Program-made: the position numbers and the translations under genes | Source of the DNA: JBDIBA01 sp039812705 | Lineage (GTDB): Bacteria > Actinomycetota > Acidimicrobiia > Acidimicrobiales > JBBSGY01 | Assembly: GCA_039812705.1 (NCBI GenBank) | Contig: JBDIBA010000006.1 | Location: 1-61,442 of the forward strand | DNA: 61,442 bases | Direction of reading: 5' to 3' | Shown here: positions 8,560 to 16,470 of the stretch, in pieces | How the letters are laid out: the number at the start of each line of letters is the position of its first letter | How positions within the stretch are numbered: the first letter of the stretch is position 1 | Notes under the pieces: generated by a model | Database searches by the model: none | What the model was told of the DNA's origin: nothing | The model's input: the letters and a program-made list of their open reading frames with translations, nothing else

Positions 8560-9527
8560 ATTAAAGCTCCTCCTGAGAATTGAGATCCCGAAAGCTGCAG
8601 GTCAAGTACATCGCGGGCAATTAGCTCTGCCAGCTGTTGGGGTGATTTCCAGATGCGAGGTGACTCACGATCGACAACTGAACCCAATGCGGCGTAAAAC
8701 TCCTTCTCCACGACACGATGCCTCGGCGCCAACTCGGCCAGACCACAAAGCATCCGCGTCTCGTGAATATCGGCGCACAGTTCGAGTAGTTCTTTGTCTA
8801 CCCGCAACGACTTCGGATATGCGCCAAGCGCGAATGCAGCCAGACCCTTGGTCAGCGCCCCACCTCGTCGATCGACCATCAACGAGTACGCCAGGTCTGC
8901 TTCCGCTGGACCAATCGCAAAGGTGTCGAAGTCGCACATGATCAAACCGTTGATGAAGTTGTCGGCATGAGCGTCAGCGTGCACTGCAACAGTGAATTTG
9001 TCACGCCACCCTGCAAGCTGGTTGCGTTGCTCAATAGAACGAACTGTCAACAGTTCACGTGCAGCAGGATCAATCTCGCCACTCCGAATCCTATTCAGTT
9101 TCTCTAAACAACGCGCAAGCGGATCCCACAGCGGCAAAGAGATGTCACGAGCATTTAATTGATGCAAACGTGACAAAACCTCAGTGATCGAATAGTGCCG
9201 TTCGCGCGCCTTTTGCGGTGACTTCCACCAGTCACTTCCGCGCTCACGTCCCGCGTCTTCCCAGACAGCAACTTGGCGATCGCACACCACCATCGCATCC
9301 TCACTAAAACCAGCTGCAAGTCTGGTTGCCGGAATTTCGTTGAGTTGCAACCACGACGCAACTGCCCGTTGTTTGAAGAACTTTTCTGGACTAACAGGTG
9401 ACGACTTAACGAATAGGTTTGCGCGCGGAACGCGCATTGCCCTATTCCCGAAAAGCGTCGCCACAGGCTCACAGTCGGAATGATCGAAATCGAACTTGTC
9501 TGCAAATATCTCAAACTCAGTATGCAT
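8556..9527 (-). CDS. Aminoglycoside-phosphotransferase-like (APH) small-molecule kinase
   Basis: 323 aa. The C-terminal lobe shows the APH catalytic loop VAVHADAHADNFI (H-x-D-x4-N; the usual HGD is HAD) and the metal motif MCDFDTFAIGPAEADLAY. The N-terminal lobe has FVKSSP with a candidate ATP-binding Lys and a conserved-looking WLQLNEIPATRL. It is distinct in sequence from the maltokinase earlier in the window. It precedes and overlaps the GNAT gene on the minus strand and follows the degenerate-GGDEF gene by 9 nt, so the three probably share a transcript. The family includes antibiotic kinases and metabolic kinases (homoserine, choline, sugars). No specific substrate can be named. Confidence 0.75.
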   Translation of the reverse strand: MHTEFEIFADKFDFDHSDCEPVATLFGNRAMRVPRANLFVKSSPVSPEKFFKQRAVASWLQLNEIPATRLAAGFSEDAMVVCDRQVAVWEDAGRERGSDWWKSPQKARERHYSITEVLSRLHQLNARDISLPLWDPLARCLEKLNRIRSGEIDPAARELLTVRSIEQRNQLAGWRDKFTVAVHADAHADNFINGLIMCDFDTFAIGPAEADLAYSLMVDRRGGALTKGLAAFALGAYPKSLRVDKELLELCADIHETRMLCGLAELAPRHRVVEKEFYAALGSVVDRESPRIWKSPQQLAELIARDVLDLQLSGSQFSGGALI

Positions 9528-9536
9528 AACGGCTAC

Positions 9537-10550
9537 TCAAATCAGTCCGACCGAGTCGAGCTCAGTCAAACCAGAATTCTGAGCTTGATTACGAGCATCA
9601 ATGGCTCGCATTGTCTGCGATCGTCCTAGCGCTCGGTCGAAGTCGCCCCACAGGGCGAATGCAGCTGAACCAACAACGCTCGGCGCATCCAAGCCCACCA
9701 TCGGAAGTGGAATTGCCGTGCTTCTGTAGCCAGTAGCTGGAGTTGCCGATACGCCGACTCCAAGAACGCACTGCGTCTTGGCAGCCAACAACCATTGTTC
9801 AGCTCTCAGGCCTGCAGTCAACTGCGCAACCTTGTCGGCTGGGACCTTTGGACTACTCCCATCCGACAATCTCATGAGTGTCGCCATCGGGATGGTTACA
9901 GACGCTGCCCTGCACCCAATGTGCGCATCTGCATACGGAAGCCGCCCAACCAATCGTTCGATTCCGATTTCAGCTGATAGTGCGGCCGCTTCTTGGACGA
10001 ACACTTGCGGAAGTTCCCGCGCTAGGTTCGCCATGAACCCTGTTGAGTCTTCAGCGTGAGAAACCACAAGGCACAATTGATCGTTGCCGATCTGATAAAC
10101 GCATGACGAGCGAAGCGCTGTCTGCAGCTCAGTGTTTGCCTTACACGAAATGCCCTGCTCCGCGTCAGAGTTGTTCTTGACACCAAGCGAATTCGCAGCA
10201 GCTGCTAACGCCTGAATCGTGAAACAGACAAGATCAAATCCAGCCTGCGGGTTCGTATCTCGGGCAGCTGCAGTCCCACCAATCAAGTCGAACACCATCG
10301 CAGTCACACCGCCGGGCGTCTTGTCTGCAGGCATTCCCGAAAGCCATTTGAACAGGCCGCCACAATTCACCCGCAACGCACGGTGGTTGGGCAAGCCGGT
10401 TCGCCCGTCCCGCATCTCAGCCACGGACGGACCGCAACCAATATCGACAAGGCTGGCTCCTCGGTCAAATCCAAACTGCACTCCGTTCCCAGGCTTATCT
10501 GCCTGCGTAGTGGACGCGTGGCGCAGTGGCTTAACAGCAGAGCTCGACAT
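9537..10550 (-). CDS. Protein with a degenerate GGDEF domain
   Basis: About 337 aa from the ATG at 10550. Residues 48-59 (DGRTGLPNHRAL) match the start of GGDEF domains (D-x-x-TGLPN-R). A strand AMVFDLIGG (residues 84-92) follows where the metal-binding DxDxFK strand should be, and YQIGNDQLCLVV (residues 152-163) stands where RxGGDEFxxxL should be. Both the signature and the metal ligand strand are changed, so diguanylate cyclase activity is unlikely; binding of a nucleotide or a structural role is possible. The region after residue 190 is not recognised. I chose 10550 over the longer frame because a TATCTG hexamer lies 6 nt upstream. It leads a minus-strand run with the APH and GNAT genes. 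Confidence 0.55.
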   Translation of the reverse strand: MSSSAVKPLRHASTTQADKPGNGVQFGFDRGASLVDIGCGPSVAEMRDGRTGLPNHRALRVNCGGLFKWLSGMPADKTPGGVTAMVFDLIGGTAAARDTNPQAGFDLVCFTIQALAAAANSLGVKNNSDAEQGISCKANTELQTALRSSCVYQIGNDQLCLVVSHAEDSTGFMANLARELPQVFVQEAAALSAEIGIERLVGRLPYADAHIGCRAASVTIPMATLMRLSDGSSPKVPADKVAQLTAGLRAEQWLLAAKTQCVLGVGVSATPATGYRSTAIPLPMVGLDAPSVVGSAAFALWGDFDRALGRSQTMRAIDARNQAQNSGLTELDSVGLI

Positions 10551-10556
10551 ACTGTA

Positions 10557-10562
10557 CAGATA
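10557..10562 (-). promoter_or_regulatory. Putative -10 hexamer (TATCTG), leaderless gene
   Basis: On the minus strand TATCTG ends 6 nt before the ATG at 10550. The surrounding 10553-10605 stretch is strikingly AT-rich and probably also carries the promoter of the divergent plus-strand gene (TATATT at 10581-10586). Confidence 0.35.
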
Positions 10563-10605
10563 AGCACACACTTTATTATCTATATTTTTGATAGGCAAAT
10601 CACCC

Positions 10606-11787
10606 ATGACAGATAATCGGCTGTCCAAAAAAACCGACGGAGTCTCACGGCCAGACGACTCGCAACGACTACAAGCGCAACTCTTAACGCGCGAATTGGT
10701 GCAGTCGGTCGAAGCCAACGATTACTCCACCACAATCGACGCGATCCGCCGACTCGATTTCCTGAGCCCACCAAGTGCCGCAGGCGTCGACAGTGCTCGA
10801 AGTAGTTACAGAATCGCTAGACGCCAATCCGTCGTACTGGGTGGCGCCATGGTCGCTCTGGCGATTAGACGTTCACTAGCCAACACACGCGACACTTGGC
10901 ACGACACGCTTAATGAACTGTCGGTTAGTAAACAACTAACGCAAAGCTCACTTGACCGCCTAAGTACTGCATTTTCACCGCGTTCATTTTCGGCGATATC
11001 ACCAATTCCCTCGTCTAAAAGAACGTCACTTAGTGAAATCGTTGAAGGGTCACCGCTCGATCACTTCGTACGTGCATCAATTGCAGTACTTGAAGAATCC
11101 CAATGGGGTACTGCAGCTGACTGGCATCCAGAAAAGTTGACAGGTCAAGACCTCACAACAACGTCCGCGAGATCGTTATTAGCTCTTAGCCAAGCGGAAC
11201 TTGACCAAACAACGCGAGCTGGTGAATTGGCAACGCAGCTCTGGTTAAGTCGCAATCCCGGACAAGATCCACTGCAAGTGACACCAGCCAGAAGATGGAA
11301 CGGTTGGGAGACCATACGAATCGACGCAGCAAATCATGTGGCCGCACTTAACAGTGGCGTTTACGCCACCACTTCAATGAGAATCCGATTCATAGGCCAA
11401 ATAAGTGATGCATTCAAAGAGCTCCATCACTACACATCTGGCGATGCGTCAATGCGAATTCAAGCCATTCTTGATGCTCCGCACGATCTTGCGGCTCGAT
11501 CCAACTTTGATCGCTACGCACTAAACGCCCTTGACCTACAAACCCGAGCACTACACGGTCACCGGGCGCGCGTCACCCGTAGGGAATCCCTGAAGCGTGG
11601 TAGCTGCCCGGGAGCCACTCACCTCCCGAGTATCCAACGACTTCCTGAATTCAGGACGGCTGCTGAACAACTGGTTTTACTTACGGGACTAATCGCGGGT
11701 GCAACGGTATGGAATCCAAACTCCAAAATGGTGCTGCAATCAAACGACACCGCTCGTTTGACACCCAACACAATGGGCCTGTCCTGA
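10606..11787 (+). CDS. Unknown protein, first of a two-gene operon
   Basis: 393 aa from the ATG at 10606; a TTG at 10588 would lengthen it by six residues, but a likely -10 (TATATT, 10581-10586) makes that start improbable. The protein looks soluble and helical, with repeated Arg/Leu/Ser-rich segments and a few Trp-containing stretches (WNGWETIRID; WHPEKLTGQD). I see no signal peptide, obvious membrane helix or known catalytic motif. Near residue 360 is a hydrophobic helix (EQLVLLTGLIAGATV). It is followed after one base by another unknown gene and faces the degenerate-GGDEF gene across an AT-rich divergent promoter, so a shared function is plausible but unproven. Confidence 0.6.
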   Translation: MTDNRLSKKTDGVSRPDDSQRLQAQLLTRELVQSVEANDYSTTIDAIRRLDFLSPPSAAGVDSARSSYRIARRQSVVLGGAMVALAIRRSLANTRDTWHDTLNELSVSKQLTQSSLDRLSTAFSPRSFSAISPIPSSKRTSLSEIVEGSPLDHFVRASIAVLEESQWGTAADWHPEKLTGQDLTTTSARSLLALSQAELDQTTRAGELATQLWLSRNPGQDPLQVTPARRWNGWETIRIDAANHVAALNSGVYATTSMRIRFIGQISDAFKELHHYTSGDASMRIQAILDAPHDLAARSNFDRYALNALDLQTRALHGHRARVTRRESLKRGSCPGATHLPSIQRLPEFRTAAEQLVLLTGLIAGATVWNPNSKMVLQSNDTARLTPNTMGLS

Positions 11788-11788
11788 G

Positions 11789-12832
11789 ATGACAGAGGAG
11801 CAATCGGCCGTCGCGCCTTCGTGCCCAATCGGTGACACCGCAAAGGAAGATTACCGAGCACTTCTCGCAATGAACGATTACCTAATGGCCCGCTTTGTAG
11901 AGCTGATCGAACGTGGGTATCGACAACCCGACTTCAATCCTCTTCCCCTGCCGACGCTTTCAGAACCGTTCGTCGACGGCAGAACAAACCGCTTCTTAGA
12001 CGGCCGACACGCAGAAACGGGAAAACCTGGGCTGCTCGACATCAAACGAGACTTTGTTCTCGCGCCCAACGGATTCCTGCGGATAGAGCCTGCCACTGCC
12101 CCGCCTGCGGGACTTCCCGTAGGAGAACTCGGCGAACGCCTGACTGCCGCACTATTGGCTTCATACGCAATCGGTGTGGATCACTTGTCGGGCTTTGATG
12201 CCCAAGTTGAGCGTTACGTCCAACATGCCAAGGCGGCAGGAACGCCAGTTGAACCAGCAATCCGACGCGCAACTTTTTGGGGCCGCGAAGCCGGCGAGGG
12301 GTCAGATGCAATAACAAAAGCCATTGCCGCCACCTACACCGACGGACTCCTAACAACGGCGCAGACTTTGGTATTCCTTACGTCACATCGGCTTGCCGGA
12401 TACCGAAACCGAGAAGACGAATTTCTAAACCGAGTTGCCGCATCCGGCGCAGTAAACGCAATGGCGGCCTACCTCCCCTTTGCGGTTCTTGGGCCAACTG
12501 CACGGTCGGGTTTAATCCCCCGGAGACCTCCTGTCGCACAGGATCCGCACGGCACAATCTCGATTGAGCCTGGCATGTCGGACTGGATTCGCAACATGCA
12601 AACCGAATGGCGACGTGCCGCAGAACTGAAGCGACAATACGAACCGGGGCGCTCTACCGCAGGCATGCGCTGCGTCGCAGCAAGTAACCCAAGAACAAGT
12701 TCAGAACCCGCCCAAGTCCCCTCACTCGTGCCGCTCGACAGGCTTGCGGCCTTAATGGCGAACAAGGCGATATCTCTTGCTGCGACCAAAGACTTTCAAG
12801 TGCCGTCATCGTGCTCTCTGAAGCTTTTCTAG
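11789..12832 (+). CDS. Unknown protein, second of a two-gene operon
   Basis: 347 aa starting one base after the preceding stop, so translation is likely coupled. An N-terminal helix (EDYRALLAMNDYLMARFVELIERGY) is followed by a Pro-rich segment (PDFNPLPLPTLSEPF), a central helical region (LGERLTAALLASYAIGVDHL) and a hydrophobic AVNAMAAYLPFAVLG. No family, signal peptide or catalytic motif is recognised. The Cys/Ser-rich C-terminus is low in structure-like pattern. It ends 48 nt before the convergent epimerase gene. Function unknown; I can only say that it belongs with its upstream neighbour. Confidence 0.6.
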   Translation: MTEEQSAVAPSCPIGDTAKEDYRALLAMNDYLMARFVELIERGYRQPDFNPLPLPTLSEPFVDGRTNRFLDGRHAETGKPGLLDIKRDFVLAPNGFLRIEPATAPPAGLPVGELGERLTAALLASYAIGVDHLSGFDAQVERYVQHAKAAGTPVEPAIRRATFWGREAGEGSDAITKAIAATYTDGLLTTAQTLVFLTSHRLAGYRNREDEFLNRVAASGAVNAMAAYLPFAVLGPTARSGLIPRRPPVAQDPHGTISIEPGMSDWIRNMQTEWRRAAELKRQYEPGRSTAGMRCVAASNPRTSSEPAQVPSLVPLDRLAALMANKAISLAATKDFQVPSSCSLKLF

Positions 12833-12880
12833 CTGCTCCATAAGACCTGCATTCAGCGAAACACCCACTCGACATCTCAG

Positions 12881-13825
12881 CTACTTCACAGTCGATTGAT
12901 GCCACTTGACGTGTTGTACAAGGCCGTCATACAACGACGTCGTCGGCTCCCATCCCAACTCCACGCCAGCAAGCTCAATAGAGGCGCCCGTTGCGCTGAC
13001 GTCTCCGGGCGGAGCGGCCTCCTGAAGTAACGCAATCGTGTTACCAGTGATCTCTTCGAGCTTCGAAACGACATCAACCAAAGCAACCGGCGAACCACCT
13101 CCGATGTTGAACACCGAACCAGGTGAAACGTCTGACGTAGCTGCTAGGACGTTTGCCATAACGACGTCGCTCACGAACGTAAAGTCGCGTCGTTGCTGAC
13201 CATCGCCCATTAATGGAAATCGACTACCGGTCACAGCCGCCTGGATGAGCCGGTGCATTGCCATATCGGGTCTTTGCCTAGGGCCAAAAACCGTGAAGTA
13301 CCGGAGTGAAACTGTCGAAAACCCCCAGTTCTGGGCATAAACGCTGCAAAGCTGCTCCCCAGCCAACTTCGACACCCCGTAAGGGCTGAACGGATTTGGC
13401 GCCTGCGACTCGGGTGTCGGATAAGTAGGTCTGTTTCCATAAACAGAACTGCTCGACGCATAAACGAAGCGCGTAACACCTTGGCGCCTGGACTCTTCGA
13501 GCGTTCTTTGAGTTGCAACCACGTTTGCTTCTGAGTAGTCCCGCATGCCGTTCGCCCAGTCGAACCTCACTCCCGGCTGCGCGGCCTGATGAAATACAAC
13601 ATCCACGCCTTCGAAATGTTCGCCAAGTGGATCGTTAGCAAGATCAAGTTTGACAAGAGTGAACTTTGGGTTTGCAAGCGCACTTGAAAGATTGGCGAGC
13701 TTGATCTTTGGGTCGTAGTAGGGAGAGAAACTGTCTAGACCTACAACCGTGTCTCCTGCATTCAAAAGTTCGTCGACAAGATTGCTACCCACAAAACCAG
13801 CGCAGCCGGTTACCAGCGCCCTCAT
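12881..13825 (-). CDS. NAD-dependent epimerase/dehydratase (extended SDR, sugar-nucleotide type)
   Basis: 314 aa. It has the Rossmann motif VTGCAGFVGSNL at residues 5-16, the SDR active-site tyrosine in YGVSKLAGE, an upstream Ser-rich YASSSSVYGN and the substrate-pocket motif LRYFTVFGPRQRPDMA. This pattern fits UDP-glucuronate/UDP-glucose 4-epimerases and related NDP-sugar enzymes; the exact sugar is not predictable. Its ATG overlaps the leuS stop by 4 nt, so it is co-transcribed with and downstream of leuS, a very unusual partnership. An NDP-sugar enzyme beside a glycosyltransferase-like gene and a cytidylate-modifying enzyme suggests supply of a sugar for a glycosylated or nucleoside product. 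Confidence 0.85.
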   Translation of the reverse strand: MRALVTGCAGFVGSNLVDELLNAGDTVVGLDSFSPYYDPKIKLANLSSALANPKFTLVKLDLANDPLGEHFEGVDVVFHQAAQPGVRFDWANGMRDYSEANVVATQRTLEESRRQGVTRFVYASSSSVYGNRPTYPTPESQAPNPFSPYGVSKLAGEQLCSVYAQNWGFSTVSLRYFTVFGPRQRPDMAMHRLIQAAVTGSRFPLMGDGQQRRDFTFVSDVVMANVLAATSDVSPGSVFNIGGGSPVALVDVVSKLEEITGNTIALLQEAAPPGDVSATGASIELAGVELGWEPTTSLYDGLVQHVKWHQSTVK

Positions 13826-16380
13826 AGCCCAAGTCCAAAGGTGTTCTCAATAGATCTTGTGGTCTCAGTCGTTCGCTCGATGCCCTCGACTTCGAGCGAA
13901 CGTCCAACAAAGTTCAACAATCCCGGCCTCTCGATTACCCGGTCATCACCGTTAACTCTTAACCACTCTTCAACTGACCCCCCGAGACGTCGAGTCAACT
14001 TTTCAATTCCTGCGACCTCCGCCAAAGCACCGGAGCGATCAGCTCCAGCAGGCAAGGCAACCCTCGCTACGAACTTACCGTTGTGCTGAACAACCAAGGT
14101 CTGTTCAAGGTCAACAGTTAATCGCGGATCGTGTTCTGGCCAGCTCGCATGAAGCAGATCGATGTCAAACATCTGCTCCGCGATCTCCGCAGTCACGTGA
14201 GGCGCAAGAGGATTCGACAACTTAATGAGCGACTCCAGCGCTTCGCGAGCCACTTCCTGATTAGGAGAAGTATCGGGCGCCGACAAATAGCGCTCTATTG
14301 ACCTCAACAAAGTCTGCTGGGCAGCAACCACATTGTGAAGCTGGAAGGCATCGTAATGACCATTGATTGTTTCAATTGCCTTGTGCAGTTCACGACGCAT
14401 GTCGGTATCCCGTTTCTCGATCGCCGTATCGCTTGGCGCAAGCCCATCAACGCGCACCGCCACTTTCCGCAGACGATCAAGAAAACGCACCGGACCGGCC
14501 ATTCCGGCGTCGGTCCAATCCAGCTTGTCAGCAGGTCCGGTGACTCCCAGGAGGTAAAGCCTCAATGCATCTGCACCCACGTCGGACACAATCTCCTCCG
14601 GCCGCACCAGGTTGCCCTTTGACTTCGACATTTTCTGTCCATCCAAGGTGATAGTCCCTTGATTGAACAGCTTGGAAAAAGGCTCCCGCATGTCAGACGG
14701 AATAATCCCCAAGTCAGCTAAAGCTTTGGTGAAAAACCGTGCGTACAAGAGATGCATCGTTGCGTGTTCCGCACCACCGATGTACCAGTCAACTGGCATC
14801 CATTTCTCTAGTTGCTCCTTGTTGAATGGGGCATCGGTCCCGACCGGTTCGGCCGCATAACGAAGGAAGTACCACGACGAATCCACGAAAGTATCGAGGG
14901 TGTCGGTTTCCCGACGGCCTGGCCCGCCGCAGTCAGGACAACTCGTTTCGACAAACTCTTCAGCAGTCGCGAGGGGCGACTCGCCTGTCGGCAAGAATTC
15001 AACGTCTTGAGGCAATAAGACAGGCAACTGATCATCTGGCACCAACACTGGACCGTCTTTTTCGCAGTAAACAACCGGCATAGGAGTACCCCAATAGCGT
15101 TGCCGCGACACCAGCCAGTCACGCATTCTGTACTGAGTGCTCTGCCACGCAAGGCCCGAGTTGATCAGAGCTTCGCCAGGACTCAGCGTGTCATCGGAAA
15201 CGCCGACGGGGTCACGTTGGTCGCTGTCAGCTGCCAACCTAGCCCCCACGACAGTCCGGTCATCGAACCTTGCCGCAGCCTCAACGGGTCGCGCAGCCTC
15301 AAGACCGTGCTGACGTGCAAGTGCCATGTCTCGCGCGTCTTCGTGAGGAAGACCCATGACCGCGCTCACCCCATTGGGCAGTACAAAGTCCGCCACGAAA
15401 ACTGGAACACGTTCTTGCGTAATCGGGTTGATCGCGTGTCTCCCCAGAAAGGCGCTCCGGTCTGAACTGCCATCTTGAGAACCAACTATTCGGTCGCGTT
15501 CACGCAATTTGCTGACTCGCTCTGCAACGGCGATCGCCTCTTCTCCGTCCTGGCCGTACGCCAACTCATTCAAGCGAGGATGCTCGGCAGCTATTGCAAG
15601 AAAGGACACTGCTTCGATGGAGTCGGGGCGCGTCGAGAAAACGACCAGCGGCTCCGCCGCACCTCGGTCTTGTTCAAGTTCGAACGCAATCTCCAAACCT
15701 TCGGACTTGCCAATCCAGTTGCGCTGCGCAGACTTGATTGGCTCAGGCCAATCAAGTTCCTCGAGGCCCGAGAGAAGCTCATCTGCGTAAGCCGTCGACC
15801 TCAAGAACCACTGCTTCAGGTTCTTCTGCTCGACAGCGTCACCGGACCGCTCACAACTACCGTCCGCCAACACCTGTTCGTTAGCCAACACCGTTTGACA
15901 GCCGCCACACCAGTTGACTGGCGCCTCGGCCCGGTACGCCAAACCAGCTTCGTACATACGCTTGAAGATCCACTGATTCCAGCGCGTGTATTCCTCGGAA
16001 TTGGTCTGAACTTCGCGAGACCAGTCAAACAGCAACCCGAGGTCAATGACCGACTGCCGAAACTCTTCAATTCGTGCGGCCGTGTATTGAGACGGATGCT
16101 CCCCGGTCTTGATTGCAGCATTCTCGGCTGGCAATCCGAAGGCGTCGAAACCAAAGGGGCTTAGCACTTGCCTGCCCCTCATCAGCTCCCTCCGAACGAT
16201 CGTGTCAGCCAATATGTAGTTACGCGCGTGGCCAACGTGAGCAGGACCGCTCGGATACGGAAGCATTGAAACAACCGAAATCGGCGTCTTCGGTTCGTCA
16301 GCGCCTGACTTGAAGGCCGAGTCAAGCCATCGCTTTTGCCACTTGGCCTCGGTCTCGATCGGGTTGTCCGAAAACTGCAA
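13822..16380 (-). CDS. leuS: Leucyl-tRNA synthetase, divergent editing and zinc sites
   Basis: 852 aa bacterial-type LeuRS, full length. The class I motif is HVGH (residues 48-51) within MLPYPSGPAHVGHARNY; KMSKS is at 583-587. The CP1 editing domain is present but unusual: the threonine-rich TTRPDT of most LeuRS is STRPDS (249-254), and the MAVP(A/G)HD.RD motif is MGLPHEDARD (342-351), keeping the Asp that reads the amino acid amine. The first zinc knuckle is also degraded (CERS instead of CxxC near 176). The start is TTG, with a purine-rich gagagaaag upstream. It leads a two-gene operon with the epimerase and is divergent from the TS-like/carbamoyltransferase operon. It may be the housekeeping enzyme or a second, inhibitor-resistant copy; context favours the latter. 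Confidence 0.93.
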   Translation of the reverse strand: MQFSDNPIETEAKWQKRWLDSAFKSGADEPKTPISVVSMLPYPSGPAHVGHARNYILADTIVRRELMRGRQVLSPFGFDAFGLPAENAAIKTGEHPSQYTAARIEEFRQSVIDLGLLFDWSREVQTNSEEYTRWNQWIFKRMYEAGLAYRAEAPVNWCGGCQTVLANEQVLADGSCERSGDAVEQKNLKQWFLRSTAYADELLSGLEELDWPEPIKSAQRNWIGKSEGLEIAFELEQDRGAAEPLVVFSTRPDSIEAVSFLAIAAEHPRLNELAYGQDGEEAIAVAERVSKLRERDRIVGSQDGSSDRSAFLGRHAINPITQERVPVFVADFVLPNGVSAVMGLPHEDARDMALARQHGLEAARPVEAAARFDDRTVVGARLAADSDQRDPVGVSDDTLSPGEALINSGLAWQSTQYRMRDWLVSRQRYWGTPMPVVYCEKDGPVLVPDDQLPVLLPQDVEFLPTGESPLATAEEFVETSCPDCGGPGRRETDTLDTFVDSSWYFLRYAAEPVGTDAPFNKEQLEKWMPVDWYIGGAEHATMHLLYARFFTKALADLGIIPSDMREPFSKLFNQGTITLDGQKMSKSKGNLVRPEEIVSDVGADALRLYLLGVTGPADKLDWTDAGMAGPVRFLDRLRKVAVRVDGLAPSDTAIEKRDTDMRRELHKAIETINGHYDAFQLHNVVAAQQTLLRSIERYLSAPDTSPNQEVAREALESLIKLSNPLAPHVTAEIAEQMFDIDLLHASWPEHDPRLTVDLEQTLVVQHNGKFVARVALPAGADRSGALAEVAGIEKLTRRLGGSVEEWLRVNGDDRVIERPGLLNFVGRSLEVEGIERTTETTRSIENTFGLGL

Positions 16381-16470
16381 AGTCAGATCTTTCTCTCAGC
16401 CGATTACGCGAAAAACGCTGCCGCACTATAGGGTGGATGAACCTTTTGTCCTATTTGCACCAATTTCAAC

